Source: an uncultured Prevotella sp.
GTDB lineage: Bacteria; Bacteroidota; Bacteroidia; Bacteroidales; Bacteroidaceae
Direction: 5' to 3'
NCBI GenBank assembly: GCA_946402275.1
Contig: CAMIVY010000012.1
Coordinates: 1 to 64,000 of the forward strand
Length of the DNA: 64,000 nucleotides
Positions within the stretch are counted from its first letter, which is position 1. Each line of letters starts with the position of its first letter. Below the pieces are notes generated by a model. That model had not been told where the DNA came from and did no database searches. It saw only the letters and a list, made by a program, of their open reading frames with translations. Below are positions 39,353 through 48,469 of the stretch, piece after piece. Position numbers and translations under genes: made by a program.

Positions 39353-39505
39353 CTCGACGAATGATAAATAATGATACTAGTCGTATTATTGATTCATTAC
39401 TTTAATTTGGGTACAAATATACAACTTTTTTAATAAACGTAGTTGAAAACGAACAAAAATGTTTATCTTTGCAATGGCTATTCAAAAAAGATGATATAAG
39501 GAAAG
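39353..39505 (+). promoter_or_regulatory. Intergenic region with hairpin and promoter of the small lipoprotein gene
   Basis: An imperfect AT-rich inverted repeat at about 39361-39400 (AATGA...AATAATGATAC / GTATTATTGATTCATT) may end the EptA/DUF3667 transcript. TATCTTTG at 39464-39471 is a -7 box for the downstream lipoprotein; TTG stands at about the right distance upstream (39443-39445). Confidence 0.5.
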
Positions 39506-39895
39506 ATGAAAAAGATAGCACTTTTTATGGGAGTGGCTCTGATGGCAGTGGGATGTCAGGAGTCGCTGGAAGAGCGTTGTGAAAGGGAGGCAAGGGAATA
39601 TACGGAGAAGCACTGCCCTACTCCTGTGGCTAAGGATGTGGTGATGGACAGCATGACGTTTGACAAGGCGACGCATACCATTACGTATGCCTATACGCTG
39701 ACGGGACAGCTGGACGACTCGGCAGTGGTGGAGGGTGCCCATTCGCGCGACTTGCTACTGCAGGAGATTAAGAATAGTGCACACCTGCGACTGTATAAGG
39801 AGGCGGGCTACAGTTTCCGCTATGTGTATCATTCGGGCAAGAAAAAAGGAACGCAGCTGTTAGATGCCACGTTCCGTCAATCTGATTATCGTTAA
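39506..39895 (+). CDS. Small lipoprotein of unknown function
   Basis: A 129-residue protein with lipobox ALMAVGC. The mature part begins with a charged helix (LEERCEREAREYTEKHC) holding two cysteines that could form a disulfide, then strands MTFDKATHTITYAYTLTG and YSFRYVYHSGKKKGTQLLDATF. Proteins of this layout are common in Prevotella and unassigned. It stands alone with its own promoter and converges on yebC with 12 bp between. Confidence 0.7.
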   Translation: MKKIALFMGVALMAVGCQESLEERCEREAREYTEKHCPTPVAKDVVMDSMTFDKATHTITYAYTLTGQLDDSAVVEGAHSRDLLLQEIKNSAHLRLYKEAGYSFRYVYHSGKKKGTQLLDATFRQSDYR

Positions 39896-39907
39896 CCAAT
39901 AACCGAA

Positions 39908-40639
39908 TTACATGCCCTCGGGCTTCATGTTCGTATAGACTGTCTGTACGTCGTCGAAGTCCTCGAGTTTCTCAATCATCTTATCGATGGTCTCGCGCTC
40001 CTCGGGAGTAACGTCCTTGAGGTCGTTGGGGATGCGGGTGAACTCGGCACCGGTCACCTCGAAGCCATTCTCCTCCAGGTGCTTCTGGATAGCTCCGAAG
40101 CTGGAGGGGTCGCCATAGATAGTGATGCTGTTCTCTTCCTCGTCCTCGTCGAACTCGTCCTCTACACCATAGTCAATCAGGTCGAGAATCATCTCGTCCA
40201 TATCGAGGCCGTCCTTCTTCTTGAAGGTGAACACACACTTGTGGTCGAACAGGAACGACAGCGAGCCCTGTGTACCCAGGTTACCATTGAACTTGTTGAA
40301 CACGGAACGGACGTCGCCTACGGTACGTGTGGTGTTGTCAGTCAGCGTCTCCACGAAAATGGCTATTCCGTGAGGTCCATATCCCTCGTAGGTGACCTCC
40401 TTATAGTCTGCGTGGTCCTTACCCATCGCGTTCTTGATAGCACGCTCAATGTTGTCCTTCGGCATGTTCTCGCGCTTGGCGTTAGCAATGCACGCACGCA
40501 GTGCGGGGTTCATGTCCGGATCAGGACCGCCAGCCTTGACGGCAATAGCTATCTGCTTGCCGATCTTGGTGAATGTCTTGGCCATGTGGCCCCATCTCTT
40601 CAGCTTTGTAGCTTTACGATATTCAAATGCTCTTCCCAT
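39908..40639 (-). CDS. YebC/PmpR-family protein (translation or transcription factor)
   Basis: A 243-residue protein beginning MGRAFEYRKATKLKRWGHMAKTF, the Bacteroidota form of the YebC start, with KAGGPDPDMNPALRACIANAKRENMPKDNIERAIK and YEGYGPHGIAIFVETLTDN, and the end VQTVYTNMK. YebC-type proteins were described as DNA-binding regulators, and some members help ribosomes through proline-rich stretches; which applies here is not decidable. The ATG at 40639 follows a heptamer tract that fills the gap from the four-helix-bundle gene. Confidence 0.93.
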   Translation of the reverse strand: MGRAFEYRKATKLKRWGHMAKTFTKIGKQIAIAVKAGGPDPDMNPALRACIANAKRENMPKDNIERAIKNAMGKDHADYKEVTYEGYGPHGIAIFVETLTDNTTRTVGDVRSVFNKFNGNLGTQGSLSFLFDHKCVFTFKKKDGLDMDEMILDLIDYGVEDEFDEDEEENSITIYGDPSSFGAIQKHLEENGFEVTGAEFTRIPNDLKDVTPEERETIDKMIEKLEDFDDVQTVYTNMKPEGM

Positions 40640-40646
40640 TGTTTTA

Positions 40647-40674
40647 CAATAAACATTAAACAATAACCAATAAC
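40647..40674. repeat. Heptanucleotide tract (CAATAAC type), left of the four-helix-bundle gene
   Basis: Four units (CAATAAA, CATTAAA and two CAATAAC) fill the gap between the four-helix-bundle stop and the yebC start. The same repeat in inverted orientation lies on the other side of the gene at 41053-41080. Confidence 0.85.
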
Positions 40675-40676
40675 CG

Positions 40677-41036
40677 TTATTCCTCCGATTTCTTGGCTTT
40701 TTTTATTATATTAATTAAAGTTGCAGATAATTTACTATTGTCATTATATATAGACTCATATTCAGCATCACTCAGGACACCAGATTCATGTAACAATTCC
40801 AACCAATATTCCGTTTCGCTAGACTCCTTCAAAGCTATGCTCATCTTGCTGATAAAGTCAGCTTTGCTTTGTGCATAAATACTTTCTCTTATATTAGCAC
40901 CAATACTGGTCCCGCTACGTAAAAGCTGTTTTGACAGAACACGTTCCATTTTTTCCTCCCTTAAGAATCGCTCCAACTTCACGATACGTAAAGCAAAGCT
41001 TTTAGAGAGTGTTGCAATAGGATTCTGTTTATCCAT
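40677..41036 (-). CDS. Four-helix-bundle protein (23S rRNA intervening-sequence-type, TIGR02436-like)
   Basis: A 119-residue protein with the family pattern: SKSFALRIVKLERFL, LSKQLLRSGTSIGANIRESIYAQSKADFISKMSIALKESSETEYWLELL, and a basic end. Members were first noted in intervening sequences of 23S rRNA in spirochaetes and a related fold serves diversity-generating retroelements; most, as here, are single genes without assigned function. It is inserted between pheT and yebC and is framed by inverted heptamer tracts (40647-40674 and 41053-41080), as if it were a movable cassette. Confidence 0.88.
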   Translation of the reverse strand: MDKQNPIATLSKSFALRIVKLERFLREEKMERVLSKQLLRSGTSIGANIRESIYAQSKADFISKMSIALKESSETEYWLELLHESGVLSDAEYESIYNDNSKLSATLINIIKKAKKSEE

Positions 41037-41052
41037 CTACGCGCAGCCTAAC

Positions 41053-41080
41053 GTTTATTGTTTATTGGTTATTGGTTATT
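41053..41080. repeat. Heptanucleotide tract (GGTTATT type), right of the four-helix-bundle gene
   Basis: Two GTTTATT and two GGTTATT units, ending 4 bp before the pheT stop codon. Read on the minus strand it is AATAACC/AATAAAC, the inverted counterpart of the tract at 40647-40674. Confidence 0.85.
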
Positions 41081-41084
41081 GTCA

Positions 41085-43538
41085 TCAGCGAAGCTGAGCG
41101 CCAAGTTTGGCGGTCAACTGAGCGATGAGTTTCTGCATGATAGCATCAATCTGTTTGTCGCCCATCGTCTTCTCAGCATCCTGGAGGATGAAATTGACGG
41201 CATACGACTTCTTGCCGGCAGGGAGCTTGTCGCCTTCATAGACGTCGAAGAGTTCGACTTTCTTCAGGAACTTACGCTCGGTCTGACGGGCGATGTCCTC
41301 TATCTGCTGGAACTCTACGCTCTTGTCGATGAGCAGGGCGAGGTCGCGGCTGACGGCTGGATACTTGGGTATCTCCGTGAACTCCACTTTCTGCTTGCGG
41401 ATGACCTTCATCAGAGCTGTCCAGTTGAGCTCGGCATAATAGACGGGGGTGTCGATGTCGAACTGACGCTGCAGCTTCTTGGTGATGACACCCAGCTCGA
41501 CGAGTTTCTTTCCTCCACGATTCTCGATGGTGAGACCTGCGGAGAAGACGGCATTGTCGGACTTCTTGCGGACAATCATGCCGGGTTGTACACCAATGCG
41601 GGCGAAGATGTTGTCAACGAAGGCATCCAGCTCGGCAAATGAGGTATTCTCGTCGGGATGAGCCCACGAGCCCTCCACGCGCTTACCGGTGAGCCAGAGA
41701 CCCATATGGTGCTGCTCCTTATAGGCCTGCATGGGGTCGTCCTGATTCTCTTTCTCAGGGTCGAAGCTATAGACGTTGCCAAACTCGAAGAAGCGGCAGT
41801 TACCATTCTTACGCTTGGCATTGTGCTCGATGCTCTCCAAGCCACCATACAACAGGGTGCCACGCATCACGTTAAGGTCGCTGCTGAGCGGATTCATGAC
41901 GTGTACGAGCATCTGGTTCTGAGTCTCGTCGTAGTATGCCGATTTCGTCAGCGAGTTGTTCAGTATCTCATTGAATCCTGCACCCACCAGCTGCTCGCTG
42001 ACCAGGTTGGCCAACTTGTGCTTCTGGTCTTCGTCACCCTTGATGACCAACGACGATTTCAACTGGGTGGGAATCTCCACATTATTATATCCATAGATGC
42101 GAAGGATGTCTTCTACAACGTCGCAGGGGCGCTGCACATCCACACGATAGGCAGGGATTTCGAGTTTCAAGCCCTCGGCACTCTCGCTGAGCACCTTCAT
42201 CTCCAGAGAGTCGCAGATGTTCTTGATGGTCTCCACGGGGATGTCTTTTCCCACGAGGGAGTGGACATAGCTGTACTGGAGGTCAACGACGGCATTCTGC
42301 ATCTTCTCGGGATAGACGTCCTTGATGTCCATAGACACCTTACCGCCTGCCAACTCCTTACAGAGCTGGGCGGCATATTTCAGGGCCTCGATGGTGCCGT
42401 TGGGGTCAATGCCACGCTCGAAGCGGAACGAGGCATCGGTAGAGAGTCCGTGACGGCGGGCTGACTTACGAATCCATGTGGGATGGAAGTAAGCCGACTC
42501 CAGCACGACATTCTTGGTGGTCTCGTAGGTACCACTACCCTTTCCGCCAAACACACCGGCGATACACATGGGGGCTTCGGCATTGCAGATAGCCAGGTCA
42601 CGGTCGGAGAGCTTATGCTCTACTCCATCGAGGGTCTGGAAGGATGTGCCCTCGGGCATCGTCTTCACCACAATCTTATGACCTTTCACCATATCGGCAT
42701 CGAAGCAATGGAGGGGCTGACCCAGCGCCATCATCACATAGTTGGTGATATCGACGATGTTGTTGATAGGACGCAGACCGATAGTGGTCAGCTTGTTCTT
42801 CAACCAGTCGGGCGACTCCTTCACCTCGCAATCGGTGATGCTCACACAAGCATAGCGCTTGCAGGCCTCGGTGTTCTGAATCTCCACGTCGATGGGGAGG
42901 TCGTGATTGTCGATAACAAAATTATCGGCCACTGGTTTGTGGGTTGCCGTCTCGTAGCCGTTCTGCTTCAACCATGCATACAGGTCGCGGGCGACACCCC
43001 AATGTGAGAGGGCATCGGCACGGTTGGCCGTAATGTCAATCTCGATGAGCCAGTCGCTCTCTAGATGGTAATACTCAGCGGCGGGGGTGCCAACAACCGC
43101 GTCCTCCGGCAGCACGATGATGCCGGAGTGGTCGTTGCCGATACCTATCTCGTCCTCGGCACAGATCATGCCCAGTGACTCGACACCGCGCAGCTTAGAC
43201 TTCTTGATGACAAACTCCTTGTCGCCATCATAGAGCACACAACCAAGATCAGCCACGATAACCTTCTGACCTGCAGCTACATTGGGAGCACCACAGACTA
43301 TCTGCTGAGGCTCGCCCTTGCCCAAATCAACGGTGGTGACATGCAGGTGGTCGGAATCGGGGTGCATCTCGCACGTCAGCACCTTACCTACGTAAAGGCC
43401 TTTCAGGCCACCTTTTATACTCTGAACTTCTTCGAGTGCATCGACTTCAAGACCTGTGGATGTCAAGGCATCGCACACCTCTTGTGGGGTGAGGTCGAAA
43501 TCAACGTACTCTTTTAACCATTTATACGAAATATTCAT
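41085..43538 (-). CDS. pheT: Phenylalanine--tRNA ligase beta subunit
   Basis: An 817-residue protein of normal length. An N-terminal tRNA-binding OB domain (GLYVGKVLTCEMHPDSDHLHV), B3/4 editing domain with SARRHGLSTDASFRFERGIDP, a B5 domain, the catalytic-like domain with ETQNQMLVHVMNPLSSDLNVMRGTLLYG, and a C-terminal FDX-ACB anticodon-binding domain (FTEIPKYPAVSRDLALLIDK) are in the standard order. Works with PheS encoded at 26450. A TAATTTTG -7 box at 43571-43578 gives it its own promoter just after the rprY terminator. Confidence 0.97.
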   Translation of the reverse strand: MNISYKWLKEYVDFDLTPQEVCDALTSTGLEVDALEEVQSIKGGLKGLYVGKVLTCEMHPDSDHLHVTTVDLGKGEPQQIVCGAPNVAAGQKVIVADLGCVLYDGDKEFVIKKSKLRGVESLGMICAEDEIGIGNDHSGIIVLPEDAVVGTPAAEYYHLESDWLIEIDITANRADALSHWGVARDLYAWLKQNGYETATHKPVADNFVIDNHDLPIDVEIQNTEACKRYACVSITDCEVKESPDWLKNKLTTIGLRPINNIVDITNYVMMALGQPLHCFDADMVKGHKIVVKTMPEGTSFQTLDGVEHKLSDRDLAICNAEAPMCIAGVFGGKGSGTYETTKNVVLESAYFHPTWIRKSARRHGLSTDASFRFERGIDPNGTIEALKYAAQLCKELAGGKVSMDIKDVYPEKMQNAVVDLQYSYVHSLVGKDIPVETIKNICDSLEMKVLSESAEGLKLEIPAYRVDVQRPCDVVEDILRIYGYNNVEIPTQLKSSLVIKGDEDQKHKLANLVSEQLVGAGFNEILNNSLTKSAYYDETQNQMLVHVMNPLSSDLNVMRGTLLYGGLESIEHNAKRKNGNCRFFEFGNVYSFDPEKENQDDPMQAYKEQHHMGLWLTGKRVEGSWAHPDENTSFAELDAFVDNIFARIGVQPGMIVRKKSDNAVFSAGLTIENRGGKKLVELGVITKKLQRQFDIDTPVYYAELNWTALMKVIRKQKVEFTEIPKYPAVSRDLALLIDKSVEFQQIEDIARQTERKFLKKVELFDVYEGDKLPAGKKSYAVNFILQDAEKTMGDKQIDAIMQKLIAQLTAKLGAQLR

Positions 43539-43570
43539 TGCAATGATATGTTATATTCTGAAATTGCGTG

Positions 43571-43578
43571 CAAAATTA
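43571..43578 (-). promoter_or_regulatory. -7 promoter box of pheT
   Basis: TAATTTTG on the minus strand, 32 nt before the pheT ATG and immediately after the T-run of the rprY terminator. No clear TTTG lies 20 bp upstream, because the terminator stem occupies that place. Confidence 0.5.
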
Positions 43579-43581
43579 CAC

Positions 43582-43612
43582 AAAAAAAATGGACTGACCA
43601 AAAGGTCAGCCC
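43582..43612 (-). terminator. Rho-independent terminator of rprXY
   Basis: GGGCTGACC and GGTCAGTCC (minus strand; plus coordinates 43604-43612 and 43591-43599) pair around TTTT with one G-T wobble and are followed by eight Ts. It lies 7 bp after the rprY stop. Confidence 0.88.
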
Positions 43613-43619
43613 GTTTTCT

Positions 43620-44318
43620 TTAATCTTCCTCCGGAGAGATGAGCTTGTAGCCCTTGCCGTGGATGTTGATAATCTCTATCTGCGGGTCGTCTTTCAGGTG
43701 CTTACGCAACTTGGTGATATAAACGTCCATAGAGCGTGCATTGAAGTAATTATCGTCAATCCAGATGGTCTTCAGGGCGAAGTCGCGCTGAAGAATCTCG
43801 TTGGCATGAGAGCAGAGCAGCGCCAGCAACTCGTTCTCCTTGGTGGTCAGCTTGGTTTGCTTCTCACCGATGACGAGCAATTGCTTCTGGGTGTCGAAGA
43901 GGAACTTACCGATATGGTAAACAGAGCTCTCCTTGTTCCGCTTGCCACGAACACGGCGAAGAATAGCTTCGATACGGAGCACGAGCTCTTCCATCGAGAA
44001 GGGCTTGGTGATATAGTCGTCAGCACCAATCTTGAAGCCTTCGAGGATATCTTCCTTCAAAGTCTTGGCAGTGAGGAAGATAATGGGGATTTCGGCATTA
44101 GCCTGACGGATTTCCTGAGCCAGGGTGTAACCGTCCTTCTTGGGCATCATCACATCGAGTACGCAGATGTCGAACTTGGTCTTCAGGAAAGCCTTATAGC
44201 CTGCTTCGCCATCTGGGCAGAGTTCTGCAGAATAACCTTTTGCAGCAAGGTATTCGCGCAACAACATTCCGAGGTTCTCATCGTCCTCACAAAGAAGAAT
44301 TTTCAGTTTTTCGTCCAT
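43620..44318 (-). CDS. rprY: OmpR-family response regulator RprY
   Basis: A 232-residue protein. Receiver domain with CEDDENLGMLLREYLAAKGY, the phospho-accepting aspartate in CVLDVMMPKKDGY, FLTAK and the KP pair ADDYITKPF; C-terminal winged helix with LTTKENELLALLC and YITKLRKHLKDDPQIEIINIHGKGYKL. The sequence and the partner kinase upstream match the RprX/RprY system first described in Bacteroides fragilis. It follows the kinase gene by 33 bp and ends with a strong terminator. Confidence 0.93.
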   Translation of the reverse strand: MDEKLKILLCEDDENLGMLLREYLAAKGYSAELCPDGEAGYKAFLKTKFDICVLDVMMPKKDGYTLAQEIRQANAEIPIIFLTAKTLKEDILEGFKIGADDYITKPFSMEELVLRIEAILRRVRGKRNKESSVYHIGKFLFDTQKQLLVIGEKQTKLTTKENELLALLCSHANEILQRDFALKTIWIDDNYFNARSMDVYITKLRKHLKDDPQIEIINIHGKGYKLISPEED

Positions 44319-44351
44319 AACCTTAAAATTTATTATTTGACAATTTATTGA

Positions 44352-45908
44352 TTAGTCTTCCTTCATAATAGGCAGGGAGATAATGAACTTGGTACCCTTG
44401 CCCACTTCGCTCTCGACCTTGATGTTACCTTGATGGAGGTCGATGACTTTCTTGACATAGGCCAGTCCGAGTCCGAAGCCTTTGACATCGTGTTTGTTAC
44501 CGGTATGCACACGGTAGAACTTGTCGAAGATTTTCTTCAGGTTTTCCTTCTTGATGCCCTGTCCGGTGTCGCGGATGGAGAGGTAGAGTTTCTCCGCATC
44601 GTTCCAGGTGCGAATGTAGATGTCGAGGGGCTCTTCCTGCTTGCGATACTTCACGGCATTGTCCATGAGATTGGTGATAGCATTTTGGAAGTGTACCTCA
44701 TCGACATAGATTGCTGAGTCGATAGCTTCTATCTCCGTATATATCTTACCACCAGTATGCTCCACACGCAGCACGAAGGTCTGGGCAATCTGCTCCACCA
44801 TCTCGTTGAGGTCAAGCTCCTTCTTCTTAAAGATGATGCTCTTCTTGTCGAACATGGACATCTGGAGCACTTTCTCCACGAGGAAGCGCAGACGTTTCGA
44901 CTCGTCGGTGATGACGCCACTGAGGTGCTTGGTCATCTGCTCCGTCTTGGAAATGGAATCGTCGTTCATCATCTGGGCTGCCAGCGAGATAGAGGCAATA
45001 GGCGTCTTAAGCTCGTGGGTCATATTGTTGATGAAGTCGTTCTTGATTTCCGTGAGGCGCTTCTGACGGAAAATAACCGCAATGGTAAAGATAAAGGTGA
45101 TAAGCAGCACGATGGTGAAGATGATGCTGGGAATCATGAAGCGCACACTGGAGAAGATGTAGGAGTTCATCTCAGGGAAGTGGATGCGCACCACGCCCAT
45201 CTTTGACTGTGGGTCGTTACGGAAAAGCAACTGCTGATAGGTGTATTCCTTACCTTCGTCGCTATAGTCGGGACAACGGAACACCTCACGGCCATCGGTG
45301 GTGGAAACGGTGAGATGATAGGGAATATTGACTCCGTTGTTAATCAGTTCGGTACGGATATCCTGATCGAGCATGCGGAAATTGACACGTTCCTTCAGGG
45401 GCTTGTCGCTGGCGGTATAGAGGATGTTATATACGACCTCGTCGAGCAGCGCTTTCTGATAGACATAGCGATTGCGGACTATCTCCTGCATGGTCTTGGC
45501 AGCATCGGCCAACGAGTTCTTGTCCTTACGAAGAATCATGGCCTTGGGGACGGAGGCTGGCTTCATCTCGAAGGTCTTCAGCTGGAACGACGAATAGACG
45601 GTTCCATCGTCTGCAGCTACGGCAAACTGATGGGAATGCTTAATGGTGCCATCAAGGCCATCAACCATCACAGAGTCTTGCGTGAAGGCTCTGCGCTCAG
45701 TCTCGTTGACATCTTTTTCCAGATATCTGAGTGTCTCATTCATCTCCATATTACGGGAGACTTGGTAGAGAGAGCGGTTCACACTCTCATCGAACTGTTC
45801 TTTCTTCATCTTTACCATCTCCTCAACGTAGGAGAACTGAAGGAAGAGCAGCGCCAGGAATGAGAATCCCATGATGATGGCTATTGCCCAAATAGTTGAC
45901 TTCTTCAT
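44352..45908 (-). CDS. rprX: Sensor histidine kinase RprX
   Basis: A 518-residue membrane kinase. Helix 1 at about residues 7-27, a periplasmic sensing region of about 230 residues, helix 2 near 257-280, then the H box FINNMTHELKTPIAS, N box AITNLMDNAVKYRK, and G boxes DTGQGI and GFGLGLAYVKKV. All catalytic elements are present. Its signal is not known from sequence; RprXY has been linked to envelope and metabolic stress in related species. The ATG lies 8 nt after a TAACTTTG -7 box (45917-45924), so the mRNA is probably leaderless. Confidence 0.93.
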   Translation of the reverse strand: MKKSTIWAIAIIMGFSFLALLFLQFSYVEEMVKMKKEQFDESVNRSLYQVSRNMEMNETLRYLEKDVNETERRAFTQDSVMVDGLDGTIKHSHQFAVAADDGTVYSSFQLKTFEMKPASVPKAMILRKDKNSLADAAKTMQEIVRNRYVYQKALLDEVVYNILYTASDKPLKERVNFRMLDQDIRTELINNGVNIPYHLTVSTTDGREVFRCPDYSDEGKEYTYQQLLFRNDPQSKMGVVRIHFPEMNSYIFSSVRFMIPSIIFTIVLLITFIFTIAVIFRQKRLTEIKNDFINNMTHELKTPIASISLAAQMMNDDSISKTEQMTKHLSGVITDESKRLRFLVEKVLQMSMFDKKSIIFKKKELDLNEMVEQIAQTFVLRVEHTGGKIYTEIEAIDSAIYVDEVHFQNAITNLMDNAVKYRKQEEPLDIYIRTWNDAEKLYLSIRDTGQGIKKENLKKIFDKFYRVHTGNKHDVKGFGLGLAYVKKVIDLHQGNIKVESEVGKGTKFIISLPIMKED

Positions 45909-45916
45909 ATCGAGTG

Positions 45917-45924
45917 CAAAGTTA
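45917..45924 (-). promoter_or_regulatory. -7 promoter box of rprXY
   Basis: TAACTTTG on the minus strand, 8 nt before the rprX ATG. There is no space for a ribosome binding site in the predicted transcript. Confidence 0.55.
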
Positions 45925-46006
45925 AAACTTTTCTCGATACAAAGAAGCCAATTAGTTAATTATTTCCGTTAAATTTAACGACTTTAACTATTTTGCTGTG
46001 TTTTAA

Positions 46007-48382
46007 TTAAAAATGTACATTTACATCAATACCCATCTGAAAAGGATTACCACGCTGAGCGAAATAAAGTGTCTCTCCCCCGAAGGAACTGTCGATAGCG
46101 AATATATTGTAATTTGTATTGGTTAGGTTGCGTGTCCAAACGGAAATGGTGACTGGTGACAGGTCAGCATCAATATGAGCACCCATCACTGCATAGAACT
46201 TCTGGCGATAGCTGTTGGCAGAGTTCCAATAGGTCTTGCCCTGGGCGGACACATTGGCACCTACGGTGATGCTACGCAGGGCGCTGTTGCGGATGTCGAA
46301 CCGATAGTCGGCATTAGCTGAAACGGTGTGCTGGGGTACGAAAGGAACATACTTGCCGGAATAGTCTATCGGCTCGGCTTTTCCGTCCACAGAGACACTA
46401 TCCATATACTCCTTGAACTTAGCACGGGTGTAGCCATAGCTGACAGCCCACTGCATGTGGTTATCGAAAGCACTGCCACGAAGCGTTGCCTCAAGACCAC
46501 AACTATAGCTCTTGCCTGCATTCACCATAGAACGTCCAAAGCCATACTGGGTGGCAAAGACGGAGAGTTGCTGATTGCGAATCTGCATGTAATAGGCAGA
46601 GAGGTCGAAATGGAGCAAGTTGTCGAAGAGATTAAGATGAGTACCTACCTCGAAGTTCCACGTCTCTTCTGGATCATACTTGATGGTGTTGCGGATGTTC
46701 TCATAGACTTCATCGGTATGGGGAATCTCCACATCGCCACGCGCTGACTGTGCTTGGCTCTGCAGTTCAGCTTGAAGAATGTCGCTGAACATCTGGATAT
46801 TGAAACCACCGGCGCGATAGCCTTTTGACACGAGGGCATAGACATTGCTGCCTGCATTGTCAAGGCGATAGGTCAGACCAATTTTGGGCAGGAACTGATT
46901 GAAGGTAGCTTTCTCCTCATGTTCCATCATAGAGCGCACATGAGCTTCAACATGCGTACCCATCACATTCTCGTCAAGATGAGTCACCGCACTGGTGGCA
47001 TAGTCGAGTTTGGTCCTATGGAAATCATAGCGGAAACCTAATGTGGCTGTGAGGCGATCGGTCAGATTGAGGTGGGACTCCTGGAAGATTCCGAAGTTGG
47101 TCTGTGGGGTGCGGAAAAGACCTGGGATGGTCTCAGTATTCATGGTGATATGGCAACCACCAGCACGCTCTATAAACGCAGCTGCAGCTTCATAGCCCAT
47201 TCGCTTAGCCATCGAGTTGAGCATGCCGTAATAGGCATAATCCTCAATGGTCTTGGAGAGGAACCTGTTCATCTCCGGGTCGAAATAGACGGGAGCATCG
47301 GTCTTAAGCCACTGCTGGGAGAAGAAGGCACCAACGGTTCCTTGCCAGATGCCATAGCGATGTGTTTTCAACACCAACTCTTGGGTGATGCTGTTCTGCA
47401 ACTGTTTCTCTTGCAGGTGCATGAAGTCGAGAGGACGATAGTCGATGTCCATCAACATTTCGTCCTTGAGGTATTGCCAGCTTGCTGTATAGGCAAGGTC
47501 ACCAAAATTCAGGGCATAGTTCACATTGAGTCCCGTGGTGAGCATATTACGCTTATAGTTTCCCTGATGATTGGTAGATGGGGCACTGGCATATTCGAGA
47601 TTTTCATCGAGCTGGCCATAAGGGAATCCGTTCTGACGCACAAACTGATAATCTGTGGTGAAATCGAGCGTCAGACGACTGGTGGGCTTGGAAACCAGGC
47701 GCAGGCGTCCCCCTGCCTCATCCATCTTGTCTGCCCGTTCGTCCGTAAAGGAATTGCGGAAGAAGCCATTCGTTCCATTATAGAATGCCGCTACGGAAAA
47801 GGCCAAACGGTCGTTGAACTTATGATAATGGGCTGCTTCGGCATTGCGATAGAAATGAGTGCCGATGCCCAGCTTGATATCAGTACCCTGATAGTTCATG
47901 GGGTTCTTGGTATAGATACGCACCAATCCGCCCTCGGTATTGACGCCATAGAGCGTGCCCTGTGGTCCACGCAGCACGTCGATACGGTCGATGCCATAGA
48001 AATGGCTGTTGAAGGTTGACTTGCTCATCAGGGGGATATTATCGACATAAACTCCCATAGAAGGACTATTGATACGGGAACCGATACCACGAACATACAT
48101 GGAGGAGGTGTAACGTGATCCGTAAGCCGGCATGACAAACGAGGGAACAAAGCAGGAGGCGTCACGAAGGTCGCGCACCCCTAACAGGTTCATCTCGTTG
48201 GATGTCAGAACGGTTGAGCTCATAGGTTGATGACGTAGTTTATCGAATTCCTTCGATTGAGAAATGACAACGACCTCATCAAGGTCATAGACACGCGATG
48301 AGTCGGACAGCTCACTGATGTTCTCTGCCTCCGCAGTCATCAGCGAACCAAGGGTCCATACGAACAAAAATGCTTTTTTCAT
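46007..48382 (-). CDS. TonB-dependent outer-membrane receptor
   Basis: A 791-residue receptor. Signal peptide MKKAFLFVWTLGSLMTAEA; TonB-box region DLDEVVVISQSKE; plug domain with YVRGIGSRINSPSMGVYVDNIPLM and VLRGPQGTLYGVNTEGG; a 22-strand barrel ending NPFQMGIDVNVHF with terminal Phe. It lacks the N-terminal carboxypeptidase-like domain of SusC proteins and has no SusD partner, so it belongs to the siderophore/cofactor type rather than the glycan type. The substrate is unknown. It has its own promoter and no obvious operon mate. Confidence 0.93.
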   Translation of the reverse strand: MKKAFLFVWTLGSLMTAEAENISELSDSSRVYDLDEVVVISQSKEFDKLRHQPMSSTVLTSNEMNLLGVRDLRDASCFVPSFVMPAYGSRYTSSMYVRGIGSRINSPSMGVYVDNIPLMSKSTFNSHFYGIDRIDVLRGPQGTLYGVNTEGGLVRIYTKNPMNYQGTDIKLGIGTHFYRNAEAAHYHKFNDRLAFSVAAFYNGTNGFFRNSFTDERADKMDEAGGRLRLVSKPTSRLTLDFTTDYQFVRQNGFPYGQLDENLEYASAPSTNHQGNYKRNMLTTGLNVNYALNFGDLAYTASWQYLKDEMLMDIDYRPLDFMHLQEKQLQNSITQELVLKTHRYGIWQGTVGAFFSQQWLKTDAPVYFDPEMNRFLSKTIEDYAYYGMLNSMAKRMGYEAAAAFIERAGGCHITMNTETIPGLFRTPQTNFGIFQESHLNLTDRLTATLGFRYDFHRTKLDYATSAVTHLDENVMGTHVEAHVRSMMEHEEKATFNQFLPKIGLTYRLDNAGSNVYALVSKGYRAGGFNIQMFSDILQAELQSQAQSARGDVEIPHTDEVYENIRNTIKYDPEETWNFEVGTHLNLFDNLLHFDLSAYYMQIRNQQLSVFATQYGFGRSMVNAGKSYSCGLEATLRGSAFDNHMQWAVSYGYTRAKFKEYMDSVSVDGKAEPIDYSGKYVPFVPQHTVSANADYRFDIRNSALRSITVGANVSAQGKTYWNSANSYRQKFYAVMGAHIDADLSPVTISVWTRNLTNTNYNIFAIDSSFGGETLYFAQRGNPFQMGIDVNVHF

Positions 48383-48418
48383 CTATAATTAATTATTTAT
48401 CCTAAAAATTTGCGAGTG

Positions 48419-48449
48419 CAAAGGTAAACACTTTCCTTCACACTCACAA
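48419..48449 (-). promoter_or_regulatory. Promoter of the TonB-dependent receptor
   Basis: On the minus strand TTG (48447-48449), 20 bp, TACCTTTG (48419-48426), then a leader of about 35 nt to the ATG. I see no Fur-like palindrome over the boxes. Confidence 0.65.
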
Positions 48450-48469
48450 TCCCTATTTATGATGATTTT

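Noticed and set aside
41658..42464. 268-residue frame opposite pheT
   Set aside because: Pure shadow of pheT; no start context or protein pattern.
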